From positions 62,001 through 126,000 of the forward strand of contig CAWEUK010000001.1 in the NCBI GenBank assembly GCA_963812245.1: 64,000 nt of DNA, in the 5' to 3' direction. Below are positions 1 to 8,524 of the stretch, piece after piece; position 1 is the first letter of the stretch; each line of letters starts with the position of its first letter. The stretch comes from Salsipaludibacter sp963812245. Its GTDB lineage: Bacteria; Actinomycetota; Nitriliruptoria; Nitriliruptorales; Nitriliruptoraceae. Below the pieces are notes generated by a model. It saw nothing but the letters and a program-made list of their open reading frames with translations, ran no database searches and was not told where the DNA came from. The translations under genes and the position numbers were made by a program.

Positions 1-2
1 CC

Positions 3-473
3 GGACTGCCCGGGGCCTGGCGAAACCAGGACAAGTGGCCGTTCATGGAGCCGCTGCTGTCACGCGCCGACGAGTTGACACCGACGCCCGACGTCATGCA
101 GGCGACCCACGAACGTGCGCTGGACCTGCTGCGACTGCGGATGTCGTCACCGCTGTTCCGACTCGGCGACGCCGACACCATCCAGGAACGCGTGCTGTTC
201 CCAGACGGCGGACCCGACCAGGCCCGTGGCGTCATCACCATGCACCTGTCGGACCTGGGTGGCGAGGACCTGGACCCGGACCTGGAGGAGATCGTCGTGG
301 TGTTCAACGCCACGCCCGACGAGATCACCCAGGCAGTCGACCAGGCCGTGGGCCCGTTCGAACTGCACCCGATCCAGGCCGACGGGGACGATCCGGTGGT
401 GAAGGGCGCGAGTGCCAACGCCACGACCTTCACCGTCCCAGCCCGAACCGTCGCAGTCTTCGTCGCCGGCTGA
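3..473 (+). CDS. pullulanase-type alpha-1,6-glucosidase, C-terminal end (partial)
   Basis: This frame is open from the left edge, so only the last ~156 residues are visible. It begins GLPGAWRNQDKWPFMEPLL and contains SSPLFRLGDADTIQERVLF, a GPDQ..GVITMHLSD stretch, VVFNATPDE and a final TFTVPARTVAVFV. These are typical of the C-terminal beta domain of large bacterial pullulanases, which debranch alpha-1,6 linkages in glycogen-like glucans. The catalytic GH13 barrel lies outside the window. The internal ATG at 45 is not the real start, because the homologous sequence continues upstream of it. Phosphoglucomutase at 42624 also serves glucan metabolism but is too distant to imply an operon. Confidence 0.85.
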   Translation, partial: GLPGAWRNQDKWPFMEPLLSRADELTPTPDVMQATHERALDLLRLRMSSPLFRLGDADTIQERVLFPDGGPDQARGVITMHLSDLGGEDLDPDLEEIVVVFNATPDEITQAVDQAVGPFELHPIQADGDDPVVKGASANATTFTVPARTVAVFVAG

Positions 474-503
474 ACGCCGGCTGAACGCCGGCTCGACGCC
501 GGC
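465..503. repeat. 11-bp tandem repeat GCCGGCTGAAC, about 3.5 copies
   Basis: GCCGGCTGAAC occurs twice exactly, then as GCCGGCTCGAC, then GCCGGC. The first unit contains the pullulanase stop codon (TGA at 471) and the next repeats it out of frame. GCCGGC is itself palindromic, so the array could form alternative hairpins between this gene and the convergent lipoprotein gene. A role in transcription termination is possible, but no T-tract follows. Confidence 0.6.
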
Positions 504-523
504 CGATCTCGCCCGACTGGTGG

Positions 524-1075
524 TCAGCCCACCACGTTGAGCGATCCATGCATGCCCTTCTCGTAGTGGGTCTCCCCGTCACTGGCCTCGATGATGCAGA
601 ACAGCGTGTACTCACCCGGTTCGAGTTCCCACGTCGCATTGCAGGTCTGCCCGGGGCTGAAGCCCTCCAGCTCGAAGGCTCCCGCGGCTTCCAGCGCCTC
701 CTCGTCGGGCATGCCGTCCTCGGTGAACGGCACCTCGCCGCCACCCGGCAACACCGCGAACTCGTGCACCGAGCCACCCTCGTTGGTCGCCGCGAACGTC
801 ACGGTGCCGGCCTCCACCTCCATGGAGACGGGGGAGATCGCGAAGTCCGTCAGGGTGACGTCGACGACCTGGTCGGCGCCACCCTCGAGGTCGGCGTTGA
901 CCGGCTCACATTCACCCGCCTCCTCGGACTCCTGGTCGTCGCCCTCGTCGGCCGACTGGTCCGATCCGGCTGCGGCCGCATCGGTGGCCTCGTCGTCGCC
1001 GTCACTCCCGCAGCCGGCCATTGCCAGCAGGCAACAGGCCAACGACACCGACACAACACGCGTTCGCGTACCCAT
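524..1075 (-). CDS. secreted lipoprotein with cupredoxin-like domain
   Basis: A 183-residue protein with a lipoprotein signal: Arg-containing N-terminus, hydrophobic core and lipobox LLAMAGC, so Cys22 would be lipidated and the protein anchored outside the membrane. An Asp/Glu/Ser-rich linker (about residues 25-55) leads to a beta-rich domain with VDVTLTDFAISP, ATNEGGSVHEFAVL, then FCIIEASDGETHYEKGMHG. The His of VHEF and the Cys, His and Met near the C-terminus are spaced as possible type-1 copper ligands. The start was placed at ATG 1075 because GGGAGGGAG lies just upstream; a longer frame to 1123 lacks such a site. Copper binding is inferred. It converges on the pullulanase gene. Confidence 0.75.
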   Translation of the reverse strand: MGTRTRVVSVSLACCLLAMAGCGSDGDDEATDAAAAGSDQSADEGDDQESEEAGECEPVNADLEGGADQVVDVTLTDFAISPVSMEVEAGTVTFAATNEGGSVHEFAVLPGGGEVPFTEDGMPDEEALEAAGAFELEGFSPGQTCNATWELEPGEYTLFCIIEASDGETHYEKGMHGSLNVVG

Positions 1076-1260
1076 GATGAACTCCCTCCCAAGTTCCAGG
1101 GATGAGCCAACGCGGCCCGACACTCCCCAGCCCCACTGGCCACGGTAGGAAGCCCCCCGGTGCCCGCTAGGGTCTTCTGCCCTGTCCGTACCGGGGCATG
1201 TGACACTGGCGCCGATCGGCGCGGCGCGGTTGCGGCCGGCCGTCGGCCGTTGCGAACGAA

Positions 1261-1295
1261 TCGACGGCCCTCGCCCAGATGGGCGGGGCCGTCGA
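1261..1295 (-). terminator. intrinsic-type terminator after clpC
   Basis: TCGACGGCCCTCGCCC pairs with GGGCGGGGCCGTCGA around an AGAT loop, with one bulged base. It begins 18 bp beyond the clpC stop in the direction of clpC transcription. A short TTCGTT run follows instead of a strong U-tract. Confidence 0.6.
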
Positions 1296-1312
1296 CTCGC
1301 GGTGTGTGGCTG

Positions 1313-3838
1313 TCAGTCGTCGGTGGCGTCGTCGCCACCGCCACCGGCAAGTTCCATCGGCGGGACGTCGGGGGCCTCGACGGCCTCGACGGAGCGGAAC
1401 GTGACGCTGTCGGTGTCGGGGTCCACGTCGGCCACGATCAACTGGCCGTGATCGAACCCGCCGACCAGGATGCGCTCGGACAACTTGTCCTCCAACTCGC
1501 GCTGGATCGTGCGGCGCAACGGCCGTGCACCCAACTGCGGGTCGTAGCCCTTCTCGGCGAGCCAGCCCTTCAGGGCGTCGGTCAGTTCGAGGTCGAGGCC
1601 CTTGACCGCCAACTGGGTCTTCACCCGGGTGATCATCAGGTCGACGATCTCCTTGACCTCCTCGCGCGACAGCGGGTGGAAGGTGATGACCTCGTCGATG
1701 CGGTTGAGGAACTCCGGGCGGAAGTGCTTCTTCAACTCGTCGTCGACCTGGCGTTGCATCTTCTCGAACATCGTGTTGTCGTCCTCGGCTGCGAACCCGA
1801 TGTTGGGAGACGTCAGATTCTTGGTGCCCAGGTTCGAGGTCATGATGAGGATCGTGTTCTTGAAGTCCACCGAGCGCCCCTGTGCATCGGTCAGGCGCCC
1901 GTCCTCCAGGATCTGCAGGAGCGTGTTGAACACGTCCGGGTGGGCCTTCTCGACCTCGTCGAACAGCACCACCGAGAACGGCTTGCGGCGCACGGCCTCG
2001 GTCAACTGCCCGCCCTCGTCGTAGCCCACGTAGCCGGGAGGTGAACCGATCAGGCGACTGACGGTGTGCTTCTCCATGTACTCGGACATGTCGAGGTGGA
2101 TCAGCGAGTCCTCGTCACCGAACAGGTACTCGGCCAGGGTCTTGGCCAGCTCGGTCTTGCCGACACCCGACGGGCCAAGGAAGATGAACGAGCCGGAGGG
2201 TCGCTTGGGGTCCTTGAGGCCGGCTCGGGTGCGACGGATCGCACGCGACACTGCCTCGATGGCCTGGTTCTGACCGATGACGCGCCTGTGCAGCTCGTCC
2301 TCCATGTGCAGCAGCTTCTCGGTCTCCTCCTGGGTCAGCTTGACGACCGGGATCCCGGTCCACACGCTCAGGACCTCGGCGATGACCTCGTCGTCGACGG
2401 TCAGGACGGTGTCCATGTCCTGGGACCGCCACTGCGACTCGCGGTCGGCGCGACGCTCGGTGAGGCGCTTCTCCTCGTCGCGCAGCGCCGCTGCCTTCTC
2501 GAAGTCCTGCTCGTCGATGGCCTCTTCCTTGGCCAGGCGCGCGGCCTCGATCTCGGCATCCAGGTCGGCGACCTCGTTGGGTGTCGACATGGACTTGATG
2601 CGCAGGCGCGACCCGGCCTCGTCGATCAGGTCGATCGCCTTGTCCGGCAGATAGCGGTCCGAGATGTAGCGGTCGGCGTACTCCACCGCGCTCACGAGGG
2701 CCTCGTCGGTGATGGTGACGCGGTGGTGGGCCTCGTAGCGGTCGCGCAGTCCCCTGAGGATCTCGATCGCGTGGGCCGCGGTGGGCTCCTCGACCTTCAC
2801 GGGCTGGAAGCGCCGCTCCAGCGCCGCGTCCTTCTCGAGGTGCTTGCGGTACTCGTCGACAGTCGTGGCACCGATGGTCTGCAGTTCCCCGCGTGCCAGC
2901 ATCGGCTTGAGGATGGAGGCCGCGTCGATGGCACCCTCGGCGGCACCGGCGCCGACCAGGGTGTGGATCTCGTCGATGAACAGCACGATGTCACCGCGCG
3001 ACGTGATTTCCTTGAGCACCTTCTTGAGACGCTCCTCGAAGTCACCGCGGTAGCGGCTGCCCGCCACCAGGGCACCGAGGTCGAGCGTGTAGAGGTGCTT
3101 GTCTCGCAGGGTGTCGGGGACGTCCCCGCCCGCGATGAACTGGGCGAGCCCCTCGACGATGGCGGTCTTGCCGACGCCGGGCTCACCGATGAGCACCGGG
3201 TTGTTCTTGGTGCGGCGGGACAGCACCTGCATGACCCGCTCGATCTCGCGATGACGACCGATCAGAGGATCCAGTTCACCGTCGCGCGCAGCCTGGGTCA
3301 GGTTGCGGCCGAACTGGTCCAGGACCGTCGAGCCCTCCTTGGAGCTGCCGGAACCCGGGCCCACGCCCGCGCCCTGCTTCTCGCCGGTGCCGGTGTCGGA
3401 CGAGCCACCCGACAGCAACTGGATGGTCTGCTGACGCACCCGGTTGAGGTCGGCACCCAGCTTCTGCAGCACCTGTGCGGCCACGCCCTCGCCCTCGCGG
3501 ATCAGGCCCAGGAGGATGTGCTCGGTCCCGATGTAGTTGTGGCCCAGTTGGAGGGCCTCACGCAGCGACAGCTCGAGGACCTTCTTGGCACGCGGCGTGA
3601 AGGGGATGTGTCCGGCCGGCGCGGTCTGGCCCTTGCCGATGATCTCGGTGACCTGTTCACGCACTGACTCCAACGAGATGTTGAGAGACTCGAGTGCCTT
3701 GGCGGCAACACCTTCGCCCTCGTGGATCAGGCCCAGGAGGATGTGCTCCGTCCCGATGTAGTTGTGGTTGAGCAGTCGCGCCTCCTCCTGTGCGAGGACG
3801 ACGACGCGGCGGGCCCTGTCGGTGAAACGCTCGAACAT
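1313..3838 (-). CDS. clpC: ATP-dependent Clp protease ATPase subunit ClpC
   Basis: An 841-residue AAA+ unfoldase that feeds substrates to ClpP. The protein starts MFERFTDRARRVVVLAQEEA, followed by two Clp N-domain repeats (HNYIGTEHILLGLI twice, residues ~25-145). The first AAA module has GEPGVGKT and LFIDEIH. A UVR-type middle segment (QDFEKAAALRDEEKRL, ~425-440) is diagnostic of ClpC rather than ClpB. The second AAA module has GPSGVGKT and LFDEVEK, and a Clp C-terminal domain follows. The open frame extends 314 codons upstream, but ATG 3838 is chosen because AAGGAG precedes it and the extension has no Clp similarity. No CIRCE, HAIR or ClgR-type inverted repeat was seen upstream. The gene stands alone, between a terminator and the divergent SDR gene. 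Confidence 0.97.
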   Translation of the reverse strand: MFERFTDRARRVVVLAQEEARLLNHNYIGTEHILLGLIHEGEGVAAKALESLNISLESVREQVTEIIGKGQTAPAGHIPFTPRAKKVLELSLREALQLGHNYIGTEHILLGLIREGEGVAAQVLQKLGADLNRVRQQTIQLLSGGSSDTGTGEKQGAGVGPGSGSSKEGSTVLDQFGRNLTQAARDGELDPLIGRHREIERVMQVLSRRTKNNPVLIGEPGVGKTAIVEGLAQFIAGGDVPDTLRDKHLYTLDLGALVAGSRYRGDFEERLKKVLKEITSRGDIVLFIDEIHTLVGAGAAEGAIDAASILKPMLARGELQTIGATTVDEYRKHLEKDAALERRFQPVKVEEPTAAHAIEILRGLRDRYEAHHRVTITDEALVSAVEYADRYISDRYLPDKAIDLIDEAGSRLRIKSMSTPNEVADLDAEIEAARLAKEEAIDEQDFEKAAALRDEEKRLTERRADRESQWRSQDMDTVLTVDDEVIAEVLSVWTGIPVVKLTQEETEKLLHMEDELHRRVIGQNQAIEAVSRAIRRTRAGLKDPKRPSGSFIFLGPSGVGKTELAKTLAEYLFGDEDSLIHLDMSEYMEKHTVSRLIGSPPGYVGYDEGGQLTEAVRRKPFSVVLFDEVEKAHPDVFNTLLQILEDGRLTDAQGRSVDFKNTILIMTSNLGTKNLTSPNIGFAAEDDNTMFEKMQRQVDDELKKHFRPEFLNRIDEVITFHPLSREEVKEIVDLMITRVKTQLAVKGLDLELTDALKGWLAEKGYDPQLGARPLRRTIQRELEDKLSERILVGGFDHGQLIVADVDPDTDSVTFRSVEAVEAPDVPPMELAGGGGDDATDD

Positions 3839-3893
3839 GATTGCTCTCCTTCGACGAACCGGCGGGCGTCCCGGCACGGACCCTTGCAGCCCC

Positions 3894-3922
3894 ATCGTAA
3901 ACACATGGGGCGGGCCTGTCCG
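3894..3922 (-). promoter_or_regulatory. candidate clpC promoter with overlapping inverted repeat
   Basis: On the minus strand CGGACA (3922-3917) is followed after exactly 17 bp by TACGAT (3899-3894), a plausible sigma-A -35/-10 pair. It would start transcription about 45-50 nt upstream of the clpC ATG. A CCCCAT / ATGGGG inverted repeat (3890-3910) overlaps the -10 and could be an operator. The rest of the 372-bp gap 3839-4210 shows no gene. Confidence 0.4.
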
Positions 3923-4210
3923 AATCGGCTTCGTCGTCGGGGCGGTGACGACGCGCGGACCTGGGTGGAGGTTCGTGTGGGCTGACCGTATGGACTGGTC
4001 GCGGGGACCGCCCGTGACATGCGCGGGCTGCACGCAGATGTGGTGCCAATGCGTCACGCATCCCGGCACACACGGCCATGTGGACCCGCCCGAAAGTACT
4101 GCTTCGGCCGGTACGCGATTCGGGTCTGGTGCCATAGCGTGTCGGCAACGCGGGTTGTGCCCGGAAGTGCCCTCGGCCGCTGACCACGCCACAGTTCTCG
4201 GAGTCATCGC

Positions 4211-5179
4211 ATGCACTGGACACACGCAGACATCGGCAACCTGGCCGATCGCGTTGCCGTCGTCACCGGTGCAACCTCCGGCCTGGGTCTGGCCACCACC
4301 CGCGCCCTGGCCGGGGCGCGGGCGCAGGTCGTCCTCGCGACCAGGGATGGTGAGCGCACGATCGCGCTCATGGACCAGTTGCGCGACGAGATCCCCGGCG
4401 CTCGCCTCGACCATGTGCTGCTGGACCTGTCGGACCTGGCATCGATCACGGACGCGGCCGCGTCGCTGCACGACCTGCACCCACGCGTGGACATCCTGGT
4501 CAACAATGCCGGCGTCATGAACGCACCGCTGCGCCGGACGTCCGACGGGTTCGAGTTGCACTTCGGTGTCAACCACCTCGGTCACTTCGCGTTCACCGGC
4601 CAGATCATCGACATGATGGGCGATGCTCGTGACCCCCGCGTGGTCACGGTCTCGTCCAATGCCGCCCGCCTCGGAACCCTGCGCCTGGACGATCCGAACT
4701 GGCGCAATGGTCGCTACAACTCGTGGCGGGCCTACGGCCAGTCCAAACTGGCCAACCAGGTGTTCGCCATCGAACTGCACCGGCGCCTCCGAGCGGCCCG
4801 CTCCCCCATCGCGTCACTGGCGGCACATCCCGGCTATGCGGCGACCGACCTGTCGACGAAGGGCAACCGCATGCGGGGCGGAATCATTGCCACCATCGGT
4901 GACGCGGTCTTCTCGCTGGTCGACAGGGTCGCCGGCCAGGATGCCGCCGACGGCGCCCTGCCCCAGTTGTTCGCGGCCACTGCTCCAATCGCCGCCTCCG
5001 GGCACTACTACGGCCCCTCGGGCGTCATGGCCATGAAGGGAGCACCGACCGAGGTGCCGCTGCTCCCGGCGGCGCGGTCCGAGCACGACGGCCAGCGGTT
5101 GTGGGAACTGTCATCCCGGCTGACCGGCGTCGCGTTCCCGTTCGACGACAAGCGGCCGGTCCGCACCGACGTCGCCTGA
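4211..5179 (+). CDS. short-chain dehydrogenase/reductase (retinol dehydrogenase-like)
   Basis: A 322-residue classical SDR with Rossmann motif TGATSGLG (residues ~19-26), LDLSD, structural NNAGVM, VTVSS and active-site YGQSK. Its HFGVNHLGHFAFTGQI segment and length match the retinol-dehydrogenase/WW-oxidoreductase-like SDR group rather than FabG. It should catalyse an NAD(P)-dependent alcohol/ketone conversion; the substrate cannot be told. ATG 4211 has GGAG eight bases upstream. It is divergent from clpC and no pathway partner adjoins it. Confidence 0.85.
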   Translation: MHWTHADIGNLADRVAVVTGATSGLGLATTRALAGARAQVVLATRDGERTIALMDQLRDEIPGARLDHVLLDLSDLASITDAAASLHDLHPRVDILVNNAGVMNAPLRRTSDGFELHFGVNHLGHFAFTGQIIDMMGDARDPRVVTVSSNAARLGTLRLDDPNWRNGRYNSWRAYGQSKLANQVFAIELHRRLRAARSPIASLAAHPGYAATDLSTKGNRMRGGIIATIGDAVFSLVDRVAGQDAADGALPQLFAATAPIAASGHYYGPSGVMAMKGAPTEVPLLPAARSEHDGQRLWELSSRLTGVAFPFDDKRPVRTDVA

Positions 5180-5191
5180 TCGGGATCTGGA

Positions 5192-5338
5192 CTACGCGGG
5201 TGGCTGCACGACCTCGTAGTGGGCGACCGTGGTCTCGCGCTCGACCAGGCAGCGATCGTCCTCGGCATGGAACTTCGCCTGGCTGAAGGCCCGGGTGTCC
5301 TCCACGCGGGTCCATCCTCGCCAGGTTCGCGCGATCAT
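5192..5338 (-). pseudogene. internally deleted antibiotic-biosynthesis-monooxygenase-like protein
   Basis: A 48-codon frame with strong ends but no middle. It begins MIARTWRGWTRVEDT, as complete ~100-residue ABM-domain proteins do, and ends HAEDDRCLVERETTVAHYEV, which matches their C-terminus. The central ~50 residues holding the rest of the ferredoxin-like fold are missing, and the join (…EDTRAFSQAKFH…) stays in frame. AAGGAG sits five bases before ATG 5338, so it could still be translated. I read it as a deletion remnant, because the ABM fold cannot close without the missing strands. A genuine micro-protein is less likely. Confidence 0.6.
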
Positions 5339-5372
5339 CATGTCTCCTTGTCGTGGGGCGAGGCCAGCCGGG

Positions 5373-6455
5373 TCATCCGCCCAGGCCCGAGACCGCCGCC
5401 CGGCGGTCACGGCATGCGGCGACCGTGTCGGCGTCGGCCAGGACCTGGCCACGTTCGTCGCCGGTCAGGGCATCCCACACGTCGACTGCGATGGCCAGTT
5501 TGGACGACGCGACCCGCTGGCGCCACGTCCCGACGATCTCGCCTCGGCGCACCACCACGCCGGGCGCGCCCAGCGATCGGAACACCTCCGAGCGCCGCGC
5601 CACGTTGGCTCCCAGCAGCCATGCGCGATCAGAACCTGCCAGCCACGGGTCGCGGGCCGGCAACAGGCGCACCGTCCTGGTCGTGCGCGACCGCGACGTC
5701 GCCACCTCCGACCCGCCCTCCCCGGCCCGGGCCTCCTGCACCGATGCGCGGTGCCACCCGAACCAGGCGGCGATGGCATCCGGGCTGGTGTGGATCGACA
5801 TCGCCGTCGCCGCATCGACGAATCGGCGCCGAGCGGCACGGACCTGGTCGGGGCTGGGAGGTGTCGCGTCAACGGCGCCGGTCGGCGCGAACGACTGCCC
5901 GCGCCCGGTGCCGACCAGTTCCAGGCCCGCGCGCAGCGTCGCCAGGCGAAACAGCCCGTCCTCCACGTGGTCGGTCCCGCACCGTTCACAGGTGACCACC
6001 AGCGCAGGGGCCAGGTCCGGCGTGATGCCTTCCGACAGCGCCGACTTGCTGATCGGCTCACCCACGTCACCGACCACCTCGGCCATCGCGGCAGCCACGT
6101 GACCAACGGGGTCCGTCACCTGAGCCACGACGCGTGCCCGGTCCCCCATCATCTCCGGCAGGTCGCGGTCCTGGAGTGTCATCGCTGCCCGCACCAGGCC
6201 CAGGTCGTCACGCCGGTGCAGGTGGGGGGCGCCCCGCGCACCCATCACCGTGACCAGGTCGTCGGCGTTGCGCGCACGCCGCGTGTTCGGCCAACCGATT
6301 CGCATCACCAGCGACGCGATGCCGGTGTCGGAACGGTCGTCGCGATAGCCGCACAGCGCGCTGGACAGGGATTCGAGGTCGGTCGACGCGCTCTCGAGCC
6401 CATGGGCGGCCAGCCGTTCGGCCAGCACGGCCGCACGATCGGCCTCATCCGACAT
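5373..6455 (-). CDS. winged-helix DNA-binding domain protein (HTH_42/AlkX-like)
   Basis: A 360-residue protein resembling the actinobacterial winged-helix DNA-binding family (HTH_42, related to AlkX/DUF1006). Recognisable parts are an N-terminal region with MRIGWPNTRRARNADDLVTV, a middle section with PISKSALSEGITPDLAP followed by CERCGTDHVEDGLFRLATLRAGLEL, and the C-terminal ....PGVVVRRGEIVGTWRQR…KLAIAVDVW typical of the family. Members have been linked to alkylation damage repair or DNA binding, but many are untested. It lies just upstream of the ABM remnant on the same strand. ATG 6455 has a weak GGTGGTG site. Confidence 0.7.
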   Translation of the reverse strand: MSDEADRAAVLAERLAAHGLESASTDLESLSSALCGYRDDRSDTGIASLVMRIGWPNTRRARNADDLVTVMGARGAPHLHRRDDLGLVRAAMTLQDRDLPEMMGDRARVVAQVTDPVGHVAAAMAEVVGDVGEPISKSALSEGITPDLAPALVVTCERCGTDHVEDGLFRLATLRAGLELVGTGRGQSFAPTGAVDATPPSPDQVRAARRRFVDAATAMSIHTSPDAIAAWFGWHRASVQEARAGEGGSEVATSRSRTTRTVRLLPARDPWLAGSDRAWLLGANVARRSEVFRSLGAPGVVVRRGEIVGTWRQRVASSKLAIAVDVWDALTGDERGQVLADADTVAACRDRRAAVSGLGG

Positions 6456-6676
6456 CTCATCACCACCGCTGTTGGGTCATGGCATCCAACATGACTGCGG
6501 CGCGTACTGCCACCCCAGACCGTGACCCGTCGAACCACCGTCCCGGGTGGGCGGGCACGGTGGCGCAACCGACTGGGGCGGTCCCGCCGGTGGTCCCAGC
6601 CCTCCGCGAACCCGGACGGCCCGCCACAGATCGGTGACTTCGGGATCCTCGACACGGACCGGTCTACCTTGGGCGC

Positions 6677-7846
6677 ATGCCTCCCACCACCCACATCGCC
6701 GGCACGCTCCACCTGCGCGTGCACCGTTTCCTCGAACGCGTCCGCCGTTGGCAGGGATGGACCGAGGACGTCGTGGGCTACACCGGCTACGGCGCCCCCA
6801 GCGAGTCCGGCGATCTCGTGCGGGTCTTCGGCCGGGTCGTGCTGGTGGACCCCGACGAGGTCGGCGGTGCCGCCGCCGATGCCAGTGCCACCGAGTCCGA
6901 GTTGGACGACGCCCAGCACCGCCGGGGCTGGCGCAACTTCCTGGGCACCCCCGCCGTGTTCGCGCCGGTCAGCGTCACTGTCGGTGACGCGACCAAGGTG
7001 ACCTCGACGGACTGGAGCGGCTACCTCGACATCGAGCTGCAGGGCCATGGGCTCGAGCCCGGTTGGCACCGCGCCACCATCACGTGCGCGAACGGCACGG
7101 CGATCCGCGCCGACGTCCGCATCTTCGATCCCGATGCCACCGTCGGCATCGTCAGCGACGTCGACGACACCGTGCTGGTCACGCTCCTGCCGCGGCCGCT
7201 CATGGCCGCGTGGAACACCTTCTTCCGTTCCGAGCTCGCCCGCGAACCGGTGCCCGGCATGGCGGCGCTGGCCAAGCGCATCCTGCTGCGATTCCCCGAC
7301 GCCCCCGTGGTCTACCTGTCGACGGGGTCCTGGAGCATCGCCCCCGCGCTGGTGCGCTTCATGCGGCGCCACGGGTTCCCGGCCGGACCGTTGTTGCTCA
7401 CCGACTGGGCACCGACCAACACCGGCTGGTTCCGCAGCGGCCGCGACCACAAGCGCCGCTCGCTGGAACGCCTCCACCGCGAGTTCCCGGGGGTCGAATG
7501 GATCCTGGTCGGCGACGACGGCCAGCACGATCCGCTCATCTATCGCGAGTTCGCCGCACGCCACCCCGAGGCGGTGCGGGCGATCGCGATCCGCACCCTG
7601 ACCACGGCCGAACAGGTCTTCTCACACGGATTCCCCGGTCCCAAGGACCTTGACGCCGGGCCCAATCCGCCCGTACCAGTGCTGTACGGGCGGGACGGGC
7701 GCGCGCTGGAGATCTCGCTGGCCGACTACGACGCCGACCGGTACGGCCCGACCGGTCCACCCCTCGCCACACTCGGCCCGGACGCCGGCGACCCCCACGC
7801 TGACCTGGCTCCATCCACCGCAACGGGCGGCTACGCCGGCAGGTGA
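6677..7846 (+). CDS. App1-family phosphatase domain protein (DUF2183)
   Basis: A 389-residue protein with the App1/DUF2183 HAD-like phosphatidate phosphatase catalytic domain: nucleophile motif SDVDDTVLVT (~residue 160), VVYLSTGSWSIAPAL, then DHKRRSLERLHREFP and VGDDGQHDPLIYREFA. The N-terminal ~150 residues (…VHRFLERVRRWQGWTEDVVGYTGYG…) match bacterial App1 homologues. The yeast enzyme dephosphorylates phosphatidic acid; the bacterial substrate is not known. A C-terminal tail from ~330 is low in conservation. It is divergent from the winged-helix gene and converges on the LOG-like gene. Confidence 0.8.
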   Translation: MPPTTHIAGTLHLRVHRFLERVRRWQGWTEDVVGYTGYGAPSESGDLVRVFGRVVLVDPDEVGGAAADASATESELDDAQHRRGWRNFLGTPAVFAPVSVTVGDATKVTSTDWSGYLDIELQGHGLEPGWHRATITCANGTAIRADVRIFDPDATVGIVSDVDDTVLVTLLPRPLMAAWNTFFRSELAREPVPGMAALAKRILLRFPDAPVVYLSTGSWSIAPALVRFMRRHGFPAGPLLLTDWAPTNTGWFRSGRDHKRRSLERLHREFPGVEWILVGDDGQHDPLIYREFAARHPEAVRAIAIRTLTTAEQVFSHGFPGPKDLDAGPNPPVPVLYGRDGRALEISLADYDADRYGPTGPPLATLGPDAGDPHADLAPSTATGGYAGR

Positions 7847-7919
7847 CTGGCGGATGCGCCCCGGGCAACGCTGCCCGCCGTGCGGTCCTGCGACCACCAT
7901 CCCGATCCCCCGGCAACGC

Positions 7920-8522
7920 TCACAGGTCTCCGGCGAAGTGACGGGCCAGGTGGGCCTCGACGGCTGCCGGATCGGCGGCCACGTCGTAGCCCAGGTGCAG
8001 GGGTGCGGGATTGTCCCCCCGCGCCAGCATGCCCTCGCGCACCATGACCTCGACCTGCCCCAGCAGCGGCGCCCAGAACCCACCGTGGTCCAGGAACACC
8101 AGCGGCTTGTCCAGCAGTCCGAGCCGACGCCAGGCCAACACCTCGATCGCCTCGTCCAGGGTGCCGAAGCCCCCGGGCAGGACCACGAACGCGTCGGCGC
8201 GACTCAGCAACTGGTGCTTGCGGTCGGCCAGTGTGTCGGTGATGACCAGGTCATGGGCGTCGTCGTCGGCGATGCCCAGGTCGGCGAAGCGTTGCAGCGT
8301 GACGGCGACGACACTCCCGCCGACCGCTCGGCACGAATCGGCCACCGACCGCATCATGCCGGTCAGGGTGCCGCCGTAGACCAGGGTCCAGTTGCGGGCG
8401 CCGATGCGGGTGCCCATCTGGTCGGCCAGGTCCCGGTAGGCGTGGTCGACGTCGGCGGCCGACGATGCAAACACAGCCACGGACGGGTGGGGCGACGGGG
8501 GCGCCGTGGGGCCGGCAGCCAT
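7920..8522 (-). CDS. LOG family protein (TIGR00730-type), possible nucleoside-monophosphate phosphoribohydrolase
   Basis: A 200-residue Rossmann-type protein with the LOG signature PGGFGTLDEAIEVLAW near residue 115 and GTRIGARNWTLVYGG near 45. Authentic LOG enzymes cleave cytokinin riboside 5'-monophosphates to the base and ribose phosphate. The usual GGGxxGLMG loop is altered here to YGGTLTGMMRSVAD, so activity may differ. The start was taken as ATG 8522; a GTG at 8528 overlaps the upstream stop as GTGA. It is the last gene of the lysS operon. Confidence 0.8.
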   Translation of the reverse strand: MAAGPTAPPSPHPSVAVFASSAADVDHAYRDLADQMGTRIGARNWTLVYGGTLTGMMRSVADSCRAVGGSVVAVTLQRFADLGIADDDAHDLVITDTLADRKHQLLSRADAFVVLPGGFGTLDEAIEVLAWRRLGLLDKPLVFLDHGGFWAPLLGQVEVMVREGMLARGDNPAPLHLGYDVAADPAAVEAHLARHFAGDL

Positions 8523-8524
8523 GG

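Noticed and set aside
2066..3667. long open reading frame antisense to clpC
   Set aside because: It has no similarity, and high-GC genes commonly leave such long open frames on the opposite strand.
3839..4210. search for ClgR, CIRCE or HAIR sites before clpC
   Set aside because: No good match to any of these inverted repeats was found.
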